DNA from: CAMPJU01 sp036675265
Lineage (GTDB): Bacteria; Pseudomonadota; Gammaproteobacteria; Xanthomonadales; Xanthomonadaceae
Length of the DNA stretch: 57,911 bases
NCBI GenBank assembly: GCA_036675265.1
Contig: JAKFFJ010000066.1
Location: 1 to 57,911, forward strand
Direction: 5' to 3'
The position numbers and the translations under genes were made by a program. Below are positions 49,084 to 57,911 of the stretch, piece by piece. A model generated the notes under the pieces. That model worked only from the letters and a program-made list of their open reading frames with translations. It was not told the origin of the DNA and did no database searches. Positions within the stretch are counted from its first letter, which is position 1; every line of letters starts with the position of its first letter.

Positions 49084-51072
49084 ATGGGGAGGGGAAACAA
49101 CGTGCGCAACCGGTGGCCAATCGTCGTGTCGAGCCTGCTGGCGTTCGCGCTGGCCGTGGTGTCGGCGCCCGTGGGGGCGCTCGGCCTGGGCCAGATCGAG
49201 GTCCTGTCGCGCCCCGGCGAGCCGCTCGTCGCCGAGATCCCGGTCATCACCACGGATCCCGCGGAACTCCGGCAACTGCAGGCGCGCCTGGCATCGCCGG
49301 AGACTTTCCGCCGCATCGGCCTGGAGCCGCCGCAGGGCGCGGTGTCGAACCTGCAGTTCTCGGTCGCGCTCGACGCGCAAGGCAATCCGGTGGTGCGCGT
49401 CACCAGCCCGGCACCGATCGACCAGCCGTTGCTGACCTTCCTGCTCGAAGTCGACTGGGGCCAGGGGCGGCTCGTCCGCGAGTATTCCGTGCTGGTCGAT
49501 GCGCCCGAGAGTGCGGTCGCCATCGCGCAGCCGCCGATCCAGGCACCCCGGCCCGCGCCGCCTTCCACCGTCGTGCGCCCGCCCGAAGCGGTGCAGCCGG
49601 TCGCCACCACGCCGGAGGTGACCGCCGAGCCGTTGCCGCCCGCGCCCCAGTCGACCCAGGCGCAGCCGGTGCCGCAGCAAGTGCCAGTGCCGCCGCCGGC
49701 AAGCGTCGTGGCGCCGCCGCCGCCGAGGCAGCCCGCCGCGCCTGGCGAATACGCGGTCGCGCAGGGGGACACGCTGTCGGAAATCGCGGCCGGCCTCGGC
49801 CTGGGCGACTACAGCCTCAACCAGACGATGCTGGCGCTGCTGCGGGCCAACCCGGACGCCTTCATCGACGGCAACATCAACCTCGTGCGCGCGGGCGCGG
49901 TGCTGCGCATCCCGGGGCGCGACGTGCTGGCCGAGCTGAGCCCCTCGGAGGCGAACGCGGTGGTGCAGGCCCAGGTGCGCAGCTGGCGCGACCGCCAGGC
50001 GCCGCCCGTGATCGCCGCCGATGCCGTGTCCGAAGGCGCCGGGGCGGACAATGCGGAGGTGGCGGACCGGGACGCCGACGCGGATCCGGCTTCCGACGGC
50101 CCGGAGGTCGCGGACGCACGACTCCAGATCGTCCCGCCCGCGGGCGAGGACGGGCAGGCACCCGGTTCACGATCCGGCCTCAGCGCCGGTGGCGAGGGCG
50201 ACATGTTGCGGAACGACTTGCGTCAGGCGAACGAAGACCTTGCCGCGCGCGATGCGGAAGTCGAGGAACTGCGTGCGCGCCTGGCCGAAGCGGAAGCGCT
50301 GCAGCGCAAGCAGGCGCAATTGCTGGACCTGAAGGACAGCGAGCTGGCCGCGGTGCAGCAGCGCCTGGCCGAAAGCCGCGCGGATGGCACCCCGGCGGAT
50401 CCGGCCGATGCGCAAGCGACGGTGGCCCAGCCCGGGCGCGATGCATCGGCCTCGCCGTTGCCGCTGCCGTGGCTGGTCGGCGGCCTGTTGCTGCTGCTGG
50501 CGGCTGCCGCCGCCTGGTGGTGGACGCGCCGCCGCCCGGCACCGGTCGCTGCCACCCCGGCGCCCCGGCGCAACTACGACACGGCCGCCATGGCCGCGGG
50601 CCTGGCTGCCACCGGTCGCGACGAGTCCGGCGCCCGGGCGCCGCAGGCCAAGGCACCGCCCGCGAAGGCCCCGCCGGCAGCGGCGCCCCCCGTGCGCTCG
50701 GCACCTCCGGCCCCGCCTGCGGCCGTGGCTCCGCCGCCCGCGCCGGCCGAACGCACGCCCGAGCCCATCCCCACGGCAGCCACCCCGACACCCGCCACCG
50801 TCGATGTCCCGCCGCCGCCGGCGGACGACGTCGCGCCGACCTGGCATGCGGGCGTCGTCCCGGTGGTGGCCGATCCGCCGGCCGCTCCGGACGTGCCGCT
50901 GGATGCCAGGGGCCAGGCCCATCCGGCCGGCCGCGACGGGCTGGAACTGGCCCGTGCCTACCTGGATCTCGGCGACCACCAGGCTGCCCGCACCCTCCTG
51001 CGCGAGGTCCTGCTGGGCCGTGACCCCGGCGCCCGCGAGGAAGCCGCGCGCATGCTGCGCGAGATCGGCTGA
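49084..51072 (+). CDS. fimV: FimV/HubP-like pilus and polarity protein
   Basis: 662 residues. Signal-like N-terminus (about 8-33), then the FimV N-terminal domain (LGLGQIEVLSRPGEPLVAEI, FSVALDAQGNPVVRVTSPAPIDQPLLTFLLEVDWGQGRLVREYSVLVD, with P-x-x-x-P-L-L-x-F as key). A Pro-rich linker leads to LysM (about 224-275), a coiled coil (370-430), one membrane segment (about 455-475), a long Pro/Ala cytoplasmic linker and a C-terminal FimV motif (RDGLELARAYLDLGDHQAARTLL). It supports polar pilus assembly and peptidoglycan binding. Confidence 0.93.
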   Translation: MGRGNNVRNRWPIVVSSLLAFALAVVSAPVGALGLGQIEVLSRPGEPLVAEIPVITTDPAELRQLQARLASPETFRRIGLEPPQGAVSNLQFSVALDAQGNPVVRVTSPAPIDQPLLTFLLEVDWGQGRLVREYSVLVDAPESAVAIAQPPIQAPRPAPPSTVVRPPEAVQPVATTPEVTAEPLPPAPQSTQAQPVPQQVPVPPPASVVAPPPPRQPAAPGEYAVAQGDTLSEIAAGLGLGDYSLNQTMLALLRANPDAFIDGNINLVRAGAVLRIPGRDVLAELSPSEANAVVQAQVRSWRDRQAPPVIAADAVSEGAGADNAEVADRDADADPASDGPEVADARLQIVPPAGEDGQAPGSRSGLSAGGEGDMLRNDLRQANEDLAARDAEVEELRARLAEAEALQRKQAQLLDLKDSELAAVQQRLAESRADGTPADPADAQATVAQPGRDASASPLPLPWLVGGLLLLLAAAAAWWWTRRRPAPVAATPAPRRNYDTAAMAAGLAATGRDESGARAPQAKAPPAKAPPAAAPPVRSAPPAPPAAVAPPPAPAERTPEPIPTAATPTPATVDVPPPPADDVAPTWHAGVVPVVADPPAAPDVPLDARGQAHPAGRDGLELARAYLDLGDHQAARTLLREVLLGRDPGAREEAARMLREIG

Positions 51073-51107
51073 CGCGCTTCGGCGCGCCTGCCCGTTACGC
51101 TGTCGCG

Positions 51108-51890
51108 ATGCGCTACGCCCTCGGCGTCGAATACGACGGCACCCGCTATTCCGGTTGGCAGCGCCTGTCCGCGCACGGCGAGGCGGGGTTGCCGACCGTG
51201 CAGGGCACGCTGGAGGAGGCGCTCGCCTTCGTGGCCGATGGCCCGGTGGCCACGACCTGCGCCGGCCGCACCGATGCCGGCGTGCACGCCGCCTGCCAGG
51301 TCGTGCATTTCGACAGTCAAGCGCGGCGTGACCCGCGTGGCTGGGCACTGGGCACCACCACGCGGCTGCCTCCCGATGTCTGCGTGCGCTGGTGCGTGCC
51401 GGTGGGCGACGACTTCCATGCGAGGTTCTCGGCGCGCGCGCGCCGATATCGCTACCGCATCCTCAACCGCCCCGTGCGTCCCGCGCTCGGTCGCGAGCAG
51501 CTGTCCTGGCACCGGCGCCCGCTGGAAGCCGGTGCGATGCATCGCGCCGCCCAGGCCCTGGTGGGCGAGCGCGACTTTTCCGCATTCAGGACGATCCATT
51601 GCCAGGCGCCGCACGCGCGGCGCGACCTGCAGCGCATCGCCGTCACGCGCGACGGCGACATCGTGGTGGTGGAGGTGCAGGCCAATGCGTTCCTGCACCA
51701 CATGGTGCGCAACATCGTCGGTTCGTTGCTGGCGGTAGGCAACGGCGACCAGCCCGAGGACTGGCTGGCCACGTTGCTGGCAGGCCGCGATCGCACCGTG
51801 GCGGGTCCCACGGCGCCGCCGCAGGGCCTGGTTTTCCTCGGTCCGCTCTATCCCGCAGAATGCAGGTTGCCCGGGGAGGTAAGCCTGTGA
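51108..51890 (+). CDS. truA: tRNA pseudouridine(38-40) synthase
   Basis: 260 residues. It modifies U38, U39 and U40 in the anticodon arm. The catalytic Asp is in CAGRTDAGVHA near residue 55. YDGTRYSGWQRL, RRYRYRILNR, HCQAPHARRDLQRI and NAFLHHMVRNIVGSLLAVG are all typical. It lies between fimV and trpF, as in related genomes. It overlaps trpF by GTGA. A TACGCT hexamer ends 6 nt before the ATG. Confidence 0.97.
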   Translation: MRYALGVEYDGTRYSGWQRLSAHGEAGLPTVQGTLEEALAFVADGPVATTCAGRTDAGVHAACQVVHFDSQARRDPRGWALGTTTRLPPDVCVRWCVPVGDDFHARFSARARRYRYRILNRPVRPALGREQLSWHRRPLEAGAMHRAAQALVGERDFSAFRTIHCQAPHARRDLQRIAVTRDGDIVVVEVQANAFLHHMVRNIVGSLLAVGNGDQPEDWLATLLAGRDRTVAGPTAPPQGLVFLGPLYPAECRLPGEVSL

Positions 51891-52569
51891 CTCGCACCCT
51901 GTTCCGCACGCGCATCAAGTTCTGCGGCCTGACCCGCGCCGGCGACGTGCGCCTGGCCAGCGAGCTGGGCGTGGACGCGATCGGGTTCGTGTTCGCGGCC
52001 GACAGCCAGCGGCGTGTCCGCGCCGAGGAAGCACGCGCCATGCGCAGCGCGCTCGAGCCGCTGGTCGACGCCATCGCCGTGTTCCGCGACAACGAGGCCG
52101 AGGACGTGCGCGAGACCGTCCGCCAGGTGCGTCCCACGGTGCTGCAGTTCCACGGCAGCGAGGACGACGCCTTCTGCCGCGGCTTCGGGCTGCCGTACAT
52201 CAAGGGCATCACGATCGGCGACGGGCCGGTCGACAACGCGGTGGCGTTGCAGGTGAAGTACCCCGCCGCTTCCGCGTTCCTGTTCGACGGGCCGGCGCCC
52301 GGCGACGGCGTCGCCTTCGACTGGTCCCGCATCCCGACCGGCCTGGGCAAGCCCTTCATGATCGCCGGCGGCCTGCGGCCGGGCACCGTGTTCGAGGCGA
52401 TCCAGCTCACGTTGCCCTGGGGCGTGGATGTCTCCAGCGGCGTCGAGAGCGAACCGGGTGTCAAGGACGGCGAGCGCATGCGTCGCTTCGTCGAGGAAGT
52501 GCGCCGCGCCGATTGCCACGTGGATCCCGACGAGGAAGCCGACCGGGCGCCCGGCGTGCAGTCCTCGCA

Positions 52570-52573
<4 letters not shown>
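51887..52573 (+). CDS. trpF: Phosphoribosylanthranilate isomerase
   Basis: 228 residues. A TIM-barrel enzyme of tryptophan synthesis. The N-terminal IKFCGLTRAGDVRLASELGVDAIGFVFAADSQRRV (key residue Cys in CGLT and the Asp of FCGLT..D) is the signature, then LQFHGSE, IAGGLRPGTV and GVDVSSGVESEPGVKD(G). GTG at 51887 preferred because GGGGAGG lies 8 nt upstream and it overlaps the truA stop (GTGA). The Asp/Glu-rich C-terminus runs into the trpB GTG. Confidence 0.96.
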
Positions 52574-53781
<1,208 letters not shown>

Positions 53782-53790
53782 CGCGCGCAA

Positions 53791-53813
53791 CAAAAAACCC
53801 GCCGAGGCGGGTC
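53791..53813 (-). terminator. Terminator of tRNA-Ala, minus strand
   Basis: ACCCGC and GCGGGT arms with a short loop are followed on the minus strand by six Ts. It lies 17 bp past the tRNA 3' end and 10 bp after the trpB stop. It may serve both directions, but only the minus strand has a T-run. Confidence 0.75.
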
Positions 53814-53829
53814 CTTCGTCTGGAATGAT

Positions 53830-53905
53830 TGGTGGAGCGGAGGGGGATCGAACCCCTGACCTTCGCGATGCGAACGCGACGCTCTCCCAGCTGAGCTACC
53901 GCCCC
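53830..53905 (-). tRNA. tRNA-Ala, anticodon CGC
   Basis: 76 nt on the minus strand, with the CCA end encoded. Acceptor GGGGCGG pairs with CCGCTCC, including the G3-U70 wobble that marks tRNA-Ala. D stem GCTC/GAGC, anticodon stem TCGCG/CGCGA around loop TTCGCAT with CGC at its centre (reads GCG), T arm AGGGG-TTCGATC-CCCCT. It lies between trpB and rnd. It is the only tRNA found in the window. Confidence 0.97.
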
Positions 53906-53950
53906 ACGTTGATGAACAGCATGCCCGGCATGCGCCGGAAGCCGCGCAGT

Positions 53951-55084
53951 TTAGCGACCGGCCGGGGCTTGCGCCAGTAGCGGCGCCAGCACGGGTTCGA
54001 GTTCACGCCGTCGCCAGCCGCCCAGCGATGCCGGCCATTCCGGCGTGCCATCCAGCACCGAACCGAGCAACGCCTGCAGGCTGCGCCGTGACGCGAGCAC
54101 GCCGTCGGGCAGCCCCAGCTCCGCGCTACGTGCGGCCGTTGCGTCCTGCAGCGCGCGCAGGCGGGTCTTGTCGCGGTCGTCGGCGCGCGCAAGCGGCATG
54201 CCCGCTTCATCCGGCAGGGGCGTGGACAGCGCTTGCCAGATCGCACCGCCGAGCGAGCGGGGGGCCTTCGGCGTGCTGTCCAGCAGCGCCTGCAACGCGG
54301 CCTGGTCGCCTGGGGGCATGCGCGCGAGCCCGGTGGCCAGTTCGTTGTCCAGGATCCAGCTCCGCGGCCGGTCGCTGCTGCGCGCCTGCGCCTCGCGCCA
54401 GCGCAGCAGGCGCAGCAGCCGCGCCTGGCCCGCCGGATCCAGGAACTGCCCACCGCGCAATGCCAGGTGCGGCCAGCGGTCGCCATCGTCGTCCGCGGCG
54501 TTCTCCAGCATCCTTGCGCAGTCCGCGGCCAGCCAGGGCAGCCGGCCGAGGTCCTCGAGCCTGGGTGCCAGCGCGCCATGCAGCGCGAACAGGTGCCTCA
54601 CGTCGTCCGCGGCGTACTCCAGCTGGGATGCCGACAAGGGCCGGCGCAGCCAGTCCGAGCGGGTCTCGCCCTTGGCCAGCTGCACGCCCGTGACGTGTTC
54701 GACCAGCTTCTGGTAACCCATCCCGCCGCCGATGCCGGCCAGCGTCGCCGCGACCTGGGTATCGAACAGCGGCGCCGGCAGCGCACCGCACGCACGCTTG
54801 AGCGCGACCAGGTCCTCCCCCGCGCTGTGCATCACCTTCAGGACGTCCTGGTCGGCCAGGATCGGCGCCAGCGCGGCCGCGACGCCAGGCCGCGTCGGGT
54901 CCACCAGCAGGATCTCGTCGCCGACGGCCAGTTGCACCAGCGCCAGTACCGGCCAGTAGGTGCGTTCGCGGATGAACTCGGTGTCCAGTCCGATGCGCGG
55001 CGGGCGGTGGGCCAGCGCGGCGGTCAGCTCGGCGGGATCGGCGATCCAGCGGGACGCATGCGGAACGGGGTCGGGCAGGGACAT
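53951..55084 (-). CDS. rnd: Ribonuclease D
   Basis: 377 residues. A 3'-5' exonuclease of tRNA maturation. The DEDD motifs are visible: IGLDTEFIRERTYWP (Asp, Glu), MHSAGEDLVALKRA (Asp), LEYAADDVRHLFALH (Tyr, Asp). An HRDC domain follows (SWILDNELATGLARMPPG). It lies just upstream of tRNA-Ala on the same strand, an arrangement that fits its role. It is divergent from the SUMF1 lipoprotein. Confidence 0.95.
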   Translation of the reverse strand: MSLPDPVPHASRWIADPAELTAALAHRPPRIGLDTEFIRERTYWPVLALVQLAVGDEILLVDPTRPGVAAALAPILADQDVLKVMHSAGEDLVALKRACGALPAPLFDTQVAATLAGIGGGMGYQKLVEHVTGVQLAKGETRSDWLRRPLSASQLEYAADDVRHLFALHGALAPRLEDLGRLPWLAADCARMLENAADDDGDRWPHLALRGGQFLDPAGQARLLRLLRWREAQARSSDRPRSWILDNELATGLARMPPGDQAALQALLDSTPKAPRSLGGAIWQALSTPLPDEAGMPLARADDRDKTRLRALQDATAARSAELGLPDGVLASRRSLQALLGSVLDGTPEWPASLGGWRRRELEPVLAPLLAQAPAGR

Positions 55085-55136
55085 GGGCGGGCCGTCGGCA
55101 GGGGCGGGGACCATACCATTGGCTATCATCCGCGTG

Positions 55137-56960
55137 ATGCACCCGCGCACCCTCGTCCTGGCCGGCCTTTGCACGCTGGCCCTGCTCGGCGCCTGTTCCG
55201 ACCAGGACGGCGACGGACGTGCATCGCCCCAGTCGGCCGGACCGCGCGTGGTGGTCGGCGAGGACCAGCCGGTGCCGAACTGGCGGCCCCCCGACGTGGA
55301 GGTCCCCGCGACGGCCGTCGAGGCCGTGGCGGCCGAAGCCGAAGCAGCACTGGAAGCAGGCCGGCTCTACGGCGGTGATCGCGACGCGATCCCGCTCTAC
55401 CTGGCCCTGCGCGAGCAGGCGCCCGCCAACCCGGACATCGCGCGCGGCTTCGAGGCGGCCGTCGCCGCACTGCTCGCCGCGGGCCGCTCGGCGCTGGCCG
55501 AGCCGGACACCGACTTCGACGCAGTGCATCGCGCCCACGAGATCGGCGCGGTGGCACGCGCGATCGACCCCACGCGCGAGGACATCCGCGCCTACCTCGG
55601 CGAGCTGGACCGGAGCGACGAGGTGGCGGCGCTCAATCGCCAGGGCGAGGCCGAGCTGCGCGCCGGGCGCCTGGGCGAATCCGGCGGCGGCGCGCTGGCG
55701 AAATTCCGGGAGGCGCTGGACATCGCGCCGGAAAGCGCGCGGGCACGCCAGGGCATCGCCGCGGCCGAGAGCGCCCTGATCCGTCGCGCGGAACTCGCCG
55801 CCGCCGAAACCGATTTCGCCGAGGCCGGGCGCTGGCTGGACCTCGCCGCACCCATCCGCCCGGACCTGGACACCGTGCCCGACGCGCGTCGCCGCATCGC
55901 CATGGAGCGGTCCGCGCAGGTGCGTCGCCTGCGCGACGAGGGCCTGGCGGCGTTGTTGCGCCGGGATGGCCTGGAAGACGCCCGCCGTGCCCTGGCGGCG
56001 CTGCTGCGCATTGCCGAACCGGGCAGCGACGCGGCCACGGAACTGCGCAGCCGCATCGACCTCGCCACCCATTACGGGCTCTACCGGCCCGGCCAGCAGT
56101 TCACCGATGCGCTCGAGGACGGTGGACGCGGCCCCTTGATGGTCGTCGTGCCGCACGGCGGGTTCCGCATGGGCGCCGCGCCGGGCGAAGCGGGCGCGAG
56201 CGACGCGGAGCGACCACAGCATTACGTGCGCTTCGACCGCGGCTTCGCGATGGGGCGCACCGAAGTCACCGTCGGCCAGTTCCGGCGCTTCATCGAGGCG
56301 ACCGGACACGAGACGCGGGCCGAGCGCCGCGGCTTCTCCACTGTCTACGACGAACGCCGCGGCAACCTGGTCAAGCGCAGCGGCGTCGACTGGCGCCACG
56401 ACTACACCGGTGCGCCGGCGGACGACGCGATGCCGGTGCTGCACGTCAGCGCGCGCGACGCGGAGGCGTACGTGCAATGGCTGTCAGCGCAGGCCGGGGA
56501 AGGCTACCGCCTGCCGAGCGAAGCCGAGTTCGAGTACGCGATGCGCGCCGGCAGCGAAAGCCGGTTCCCGTGGGGCGAGGGCAATCCACCTGCCGGCGCG
56601 GGCAATTTCACCGGCGGCAAGGACGAGTCGCCCAGCGGCCGCGAATGGCGCAACGCGTTCCAGGGTTACGGCGACGGCCATTGGGGGCCCGCCCGGGTCG
56701 GCACGTTCGCCGCCAATGAATTCGGCCTTCACGACCTCGCCGGCAATGTCAGCGAGTGGATCGCGGACTGCTGGCACGACGGGTATCGACGCGCACCGGT
56801 GGATGGGGCGGCCTGGGTCAACCCGGGGTGCCGCACCCGCGTGGTACGTGGCGGTTCCTGGGCCAGCGCACCGGTGCAGACGCGTTCGGCGTGGCGCCTG
56901 TCCGCCGATGCCGACACCACGAACGCACGGCTCGGCTTCCGGGTGGTGCGCACGCTCTGA
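55137..56960 (+). CDS. Lipoprotein with a formylglycine-generating-enzyme-like (SUMF1) domain
   Basis: 607 residues. Signal peptide with lipobox LGAC (Cys about 20). Residues about 55-310 are a helical repeat-like region (FREALDIAPESARARQGIAAAES). The SUMF1/FGE fold covers 330-605: FRMGAAPGEAG, RTEVTVGQFRRFIEATG, YRLPSEAEFEYAMRAGSE, FGLHDLAGNVSEWIADCW, VVRGGSWASAPVQTRSAWR, LGFRVVRTL. The active-site Cys pair of true FGE is absent, so sulfatase activation is unlikely. A structural or peptidoglycan-linked role is possible. Confidence 0.88.
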   Translation: MHPRTLVLAGLCTLALLGACSDQDGDGRASPQSAGPRVVVGEDQPVPNWRPPDVEVPATAVEAVAAEAEAALEAGRLYGGDRDAIPLYLALREQAPANPDIARGFEAAVAALLAAGRSALAEPDTDFDAVHRAHEIGAVARAIDPTREDIRAYLGELDRSDEVAALNRQGEAELRAGRLGESGGGALAKFREALDIAPESARARQGIAAAESALIRRAELAAAETDFAEAGRWLDLAAPIRPDLDTVPDARRRIAMERSAQVRRLRDEGLAALLRRDGLEDARRALAALLRIAEPGSDAATELRSRIDLATHYGLYRPGQQFTDALEDGGRGPLMVVVPHGGFRMGAAPGEAGASDAERPQHYVRFDRGFAMGRTEVTVGQFRRFIEATGHETRAERRGFSTVYDERRGNLVKRSGVDWRHDYTGAPADDAMPVLHVSARDAEAYVQWLSAQAGEGYRLPSEAEFEYAMRAGSESRFPWGEGNPPAGAGNFTGGKDESPSGREWRNAFQGYGDGHWGPARVGTFAANEFGLHDLAGNVSEWIADCWHDGYRRAPVDGAAWVNPGCRTRVVRGGSWASAPVQTRSAWRLSADADTTNARLGFRVVRTL

Positions 56961-56976
56961 ACCGAGGACGACGCGC

Positions 56977-57876
56977 ATGAGGATGAACCCTTTCGGGACC
57001 CGCAGGACCGCCGACGGCCAGCCGCGACGCCGGGGAGGCGGCATCCGCTGGTGGATCCTGCTGCTGTTCGCGGGCTACGCCGCGTACTACTGGATCTCCA
57101 ACCGCACGGTCGACCCGTACACCGGCGAGAAGGTGCTGATCGACAAGAACCTGACCGCCGAGGAGGAGGAGACGCTGGGACTGCAGGCGTTCGAGCAGAT
57201 CATGGCGCAGGAGCAGGCGGTCGACCCGAACACCGAGATCGCGCAGCAGATCCGCTCCATCGCCGACCGGCTGGTCGACAAGATCGACGAGGTGGAAGGC
57301 GCGCTGGCGGCGGAGCAGGGACTGGAAGCACAGGGCTTCTACGAGGAATTCGACTGGGAGGTCCAGGTCCTGGATTCCGAACAGGTCAACGCCTTCGCGC
57401 TGCCCGGCGGGAAGATGGCCGTGTATACCGGCCTGGTGCCGGTCGCGGAGAACGCCGACGCGATGGCCGCGGTGATGGGCCACGAGATCGCCCATGCCCT
57501 GCAGCGCCACGGCGCGCAACGCATGACCGAGGCGAAGCTCGCGCAGATCGGGCAGATGGCCGGCGCGGCCAGCGGCATGGACGCCGGCCAGATGCAGGCG
57601 GTGATGGCGATCTACGGTTACGGCCGCGCGTTGCCGTACGCGCGCAAGCACGAAACCGAAGCCGATTACGTGGGCCTGCTGCTGATGGCCGCCGCCTGCT
57701 TCGACCCGCGCGAGGCGGTGCCGCTGTGGGAGCGCATGTCGGCGGCCAGTGGCGGCGCATCCCAGCCTGAATTCGCCTCGACCCACCCGAACCCGGGGAC
57801 CCGGATCGAGAACCTGCAGTCGTTGATGCCCAAGGCGATGGAATACCGCGAGCGCTTCTGCGAAACCGCGGGCTAG
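56977..57876 (+). CDS. M48-family zinc metallopeptidase
   Basis: 299 residues. One membrane segment at about 24-42 (WWILLLFAGYAAYYWI) anchors a periplasmic domain. The zinc motif is MGHEIAHALQRHGAQRM (HExxH), with the third ligand Glu in KHETEADYVGLLLM. VNAFALPGGKMAVYTGLV is typical of the YggG/LoiP-like M48 branch, which degrades damaged or unassembled envelope proteins. It starts 16 bp after the SUMF1-domain lipoprotein, so the two may be co-expressed envelope-quality genes. Confidence 0.92.
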   Translation: MRMNPFGTRRTADGQPRRRGGGIRWWILLLFAGYAAYYWISNRTVDPYTGEKVLIDKNLTAEEEETLGLQAFEQIMAQEQAVDPNTEIAQQIRSIADRLVDKIDEVEGALAAEQGLEAQGFYEEFDWEVQVLDSEQVNAFALPGGKMAVYTGLVPVAENADAMAAVMGHEIAHALQRHGAQRMTEAKLAQIGQMAGAASGMDAGQMQAVMAIYGYGRALPYARKHETEADYVGLLLMAAACFDPREAVPLWERMSAASGGASQPEFASTHPNPGTRIENLQSLMPKAMEYRERFCETAG

Positions 57877-57879
57877 CCA

Positions 57880-57911
57880 GCCCCGCGAAGGCTAGTCATC
57901 CCCGCGAAGGC
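57880..57911. repeat. REP element, copy 5, cut by the window end
   Basis: The M48 gene is followed by CCCCGCGAAGGC and then a second start GTCATCCCCGCGAAGGC that runs off the window. Two partial left arms in tandem suggest a degenerate or paired REP. Confidence 0.65.

Noticed and set aside
51860..51886. Upstream ATG start for trpF at 51860
   Set aside because: GTG at 51887 has a GGGGAGG ribosome binding site 8 nt upstream and overlaps the truA stop. The extra nine residues are inside truA and not conserved.
55137..56960. True formylglycine-generating enzyme (sulfatase activator)
   Set aside because: No Cys pair at the active site and no sulfatase gene nearby.

Overview
The window is chromosomal DNA from a very GC-rich gammaproteobacterium. 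Gene order (ispD-ispF-truD, surE-pcm-nlpD, yhbY/rlmE-ftsH-folP, miaA-hfq-hflX-hflK-hflC-purA, asd-fimV-truA-trpF-trpB), many ATGA/GTGA start-stop overlaps, REP palindromes of the GTCATTCCCGCG type, a large TonB-dependent receptor and an orphan dienelactone hydrolase all point to Lysobacteraceae/Xanthomonadaceae (Lysobacter- or Luteimonas-like). The genus is an inference. Almost all of the sequence is coding. No gene-free gap exceeds 300 bp, and no rRNA, CRISPR array, prophage or transposase is visible. One tRNA (Ala, CGC anticodon) is present.

Layout: 1-1.6 kb, end of ispD, ispF, truD (isoprenoid synthesis, tRNA pseudouridine). 1.7-5.5 kb, small lipoprotein, Smr protein, surE-pcm-yqaA-like-nlpD with no rpoS after nlpD. 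5.5-9.9 kb, DUF498 and yhbY facing rlmE-ftsH-folP. 10-17.7 kb, putP, miaA, hfq, hflX, hflK, hflC, a terminator, purA. 17.8-21.7 kb, a decayed MAPEG gene, a short MscS channel, a translationally coupled sulfotransferase/class IV aminotransferase pair, a small conserved protein and an atypical SRAP (HMCES/YedK) protein. 21.7-26.5 kb, a signalling island: a two-domain KaiC-like ATPase coupled to a hybrid histidine kinase, divergent from a tandem-PAS histidine kinase. 26.5-32.8 kb, xth, isochorismatase-like hydrolase, TonB-dependent receptor, Mrp/ApbC, dcd. 32.8-38.6 kb, a tightly overlapped minus-strand operon: dienelactone hydrolase, HIT, pxpB, pxpC, pxpA, DUF969, DUF979, pcp. 38.6-47.9 kb, rimO, greB, lipoprotein, HerA-like ATPase, lytic transglycosylase, psd, SCO1, prmB, aroC. 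48-53.8 kb, asd, fimV, truA, trpF, trpB. 53.8-57.9 kb, tRNA-Ala, rnd, SUMF1-domain lipoprotein, M48 peptidase.

Two units look like systems of interest. The first is the 5-oxoproline (pyroglutamate) operon. Pcp releases pyroglutamate from peptides, PxpABC hydrolyses it to glutamate, and the two coupled membrane proteins DUF969/DUF979 are the obvious candidates for its transporter. The second is the KaiC-like/hybrid kinase/tandem-PAS kinase island, which has no KaiA or KaiB. The hybrid kinase has a degenerate N-terminal receiver, and the KaiC-like protein has altered phosphosite and catalytic residues.

A second theme is the effect of dispersed repeats on proteins. Four families occur: REP palindromes, a GTGGGAGCC hairpin, a CCCGGAT inverted repeat, and an 86-88 bp GC-poor CACAGATTT element. 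A REP lies in frame inside pxpB. Repeats also supply the last residues and stop codons of RimO, GreB, the DUF498 protein and the SCO1 protein.
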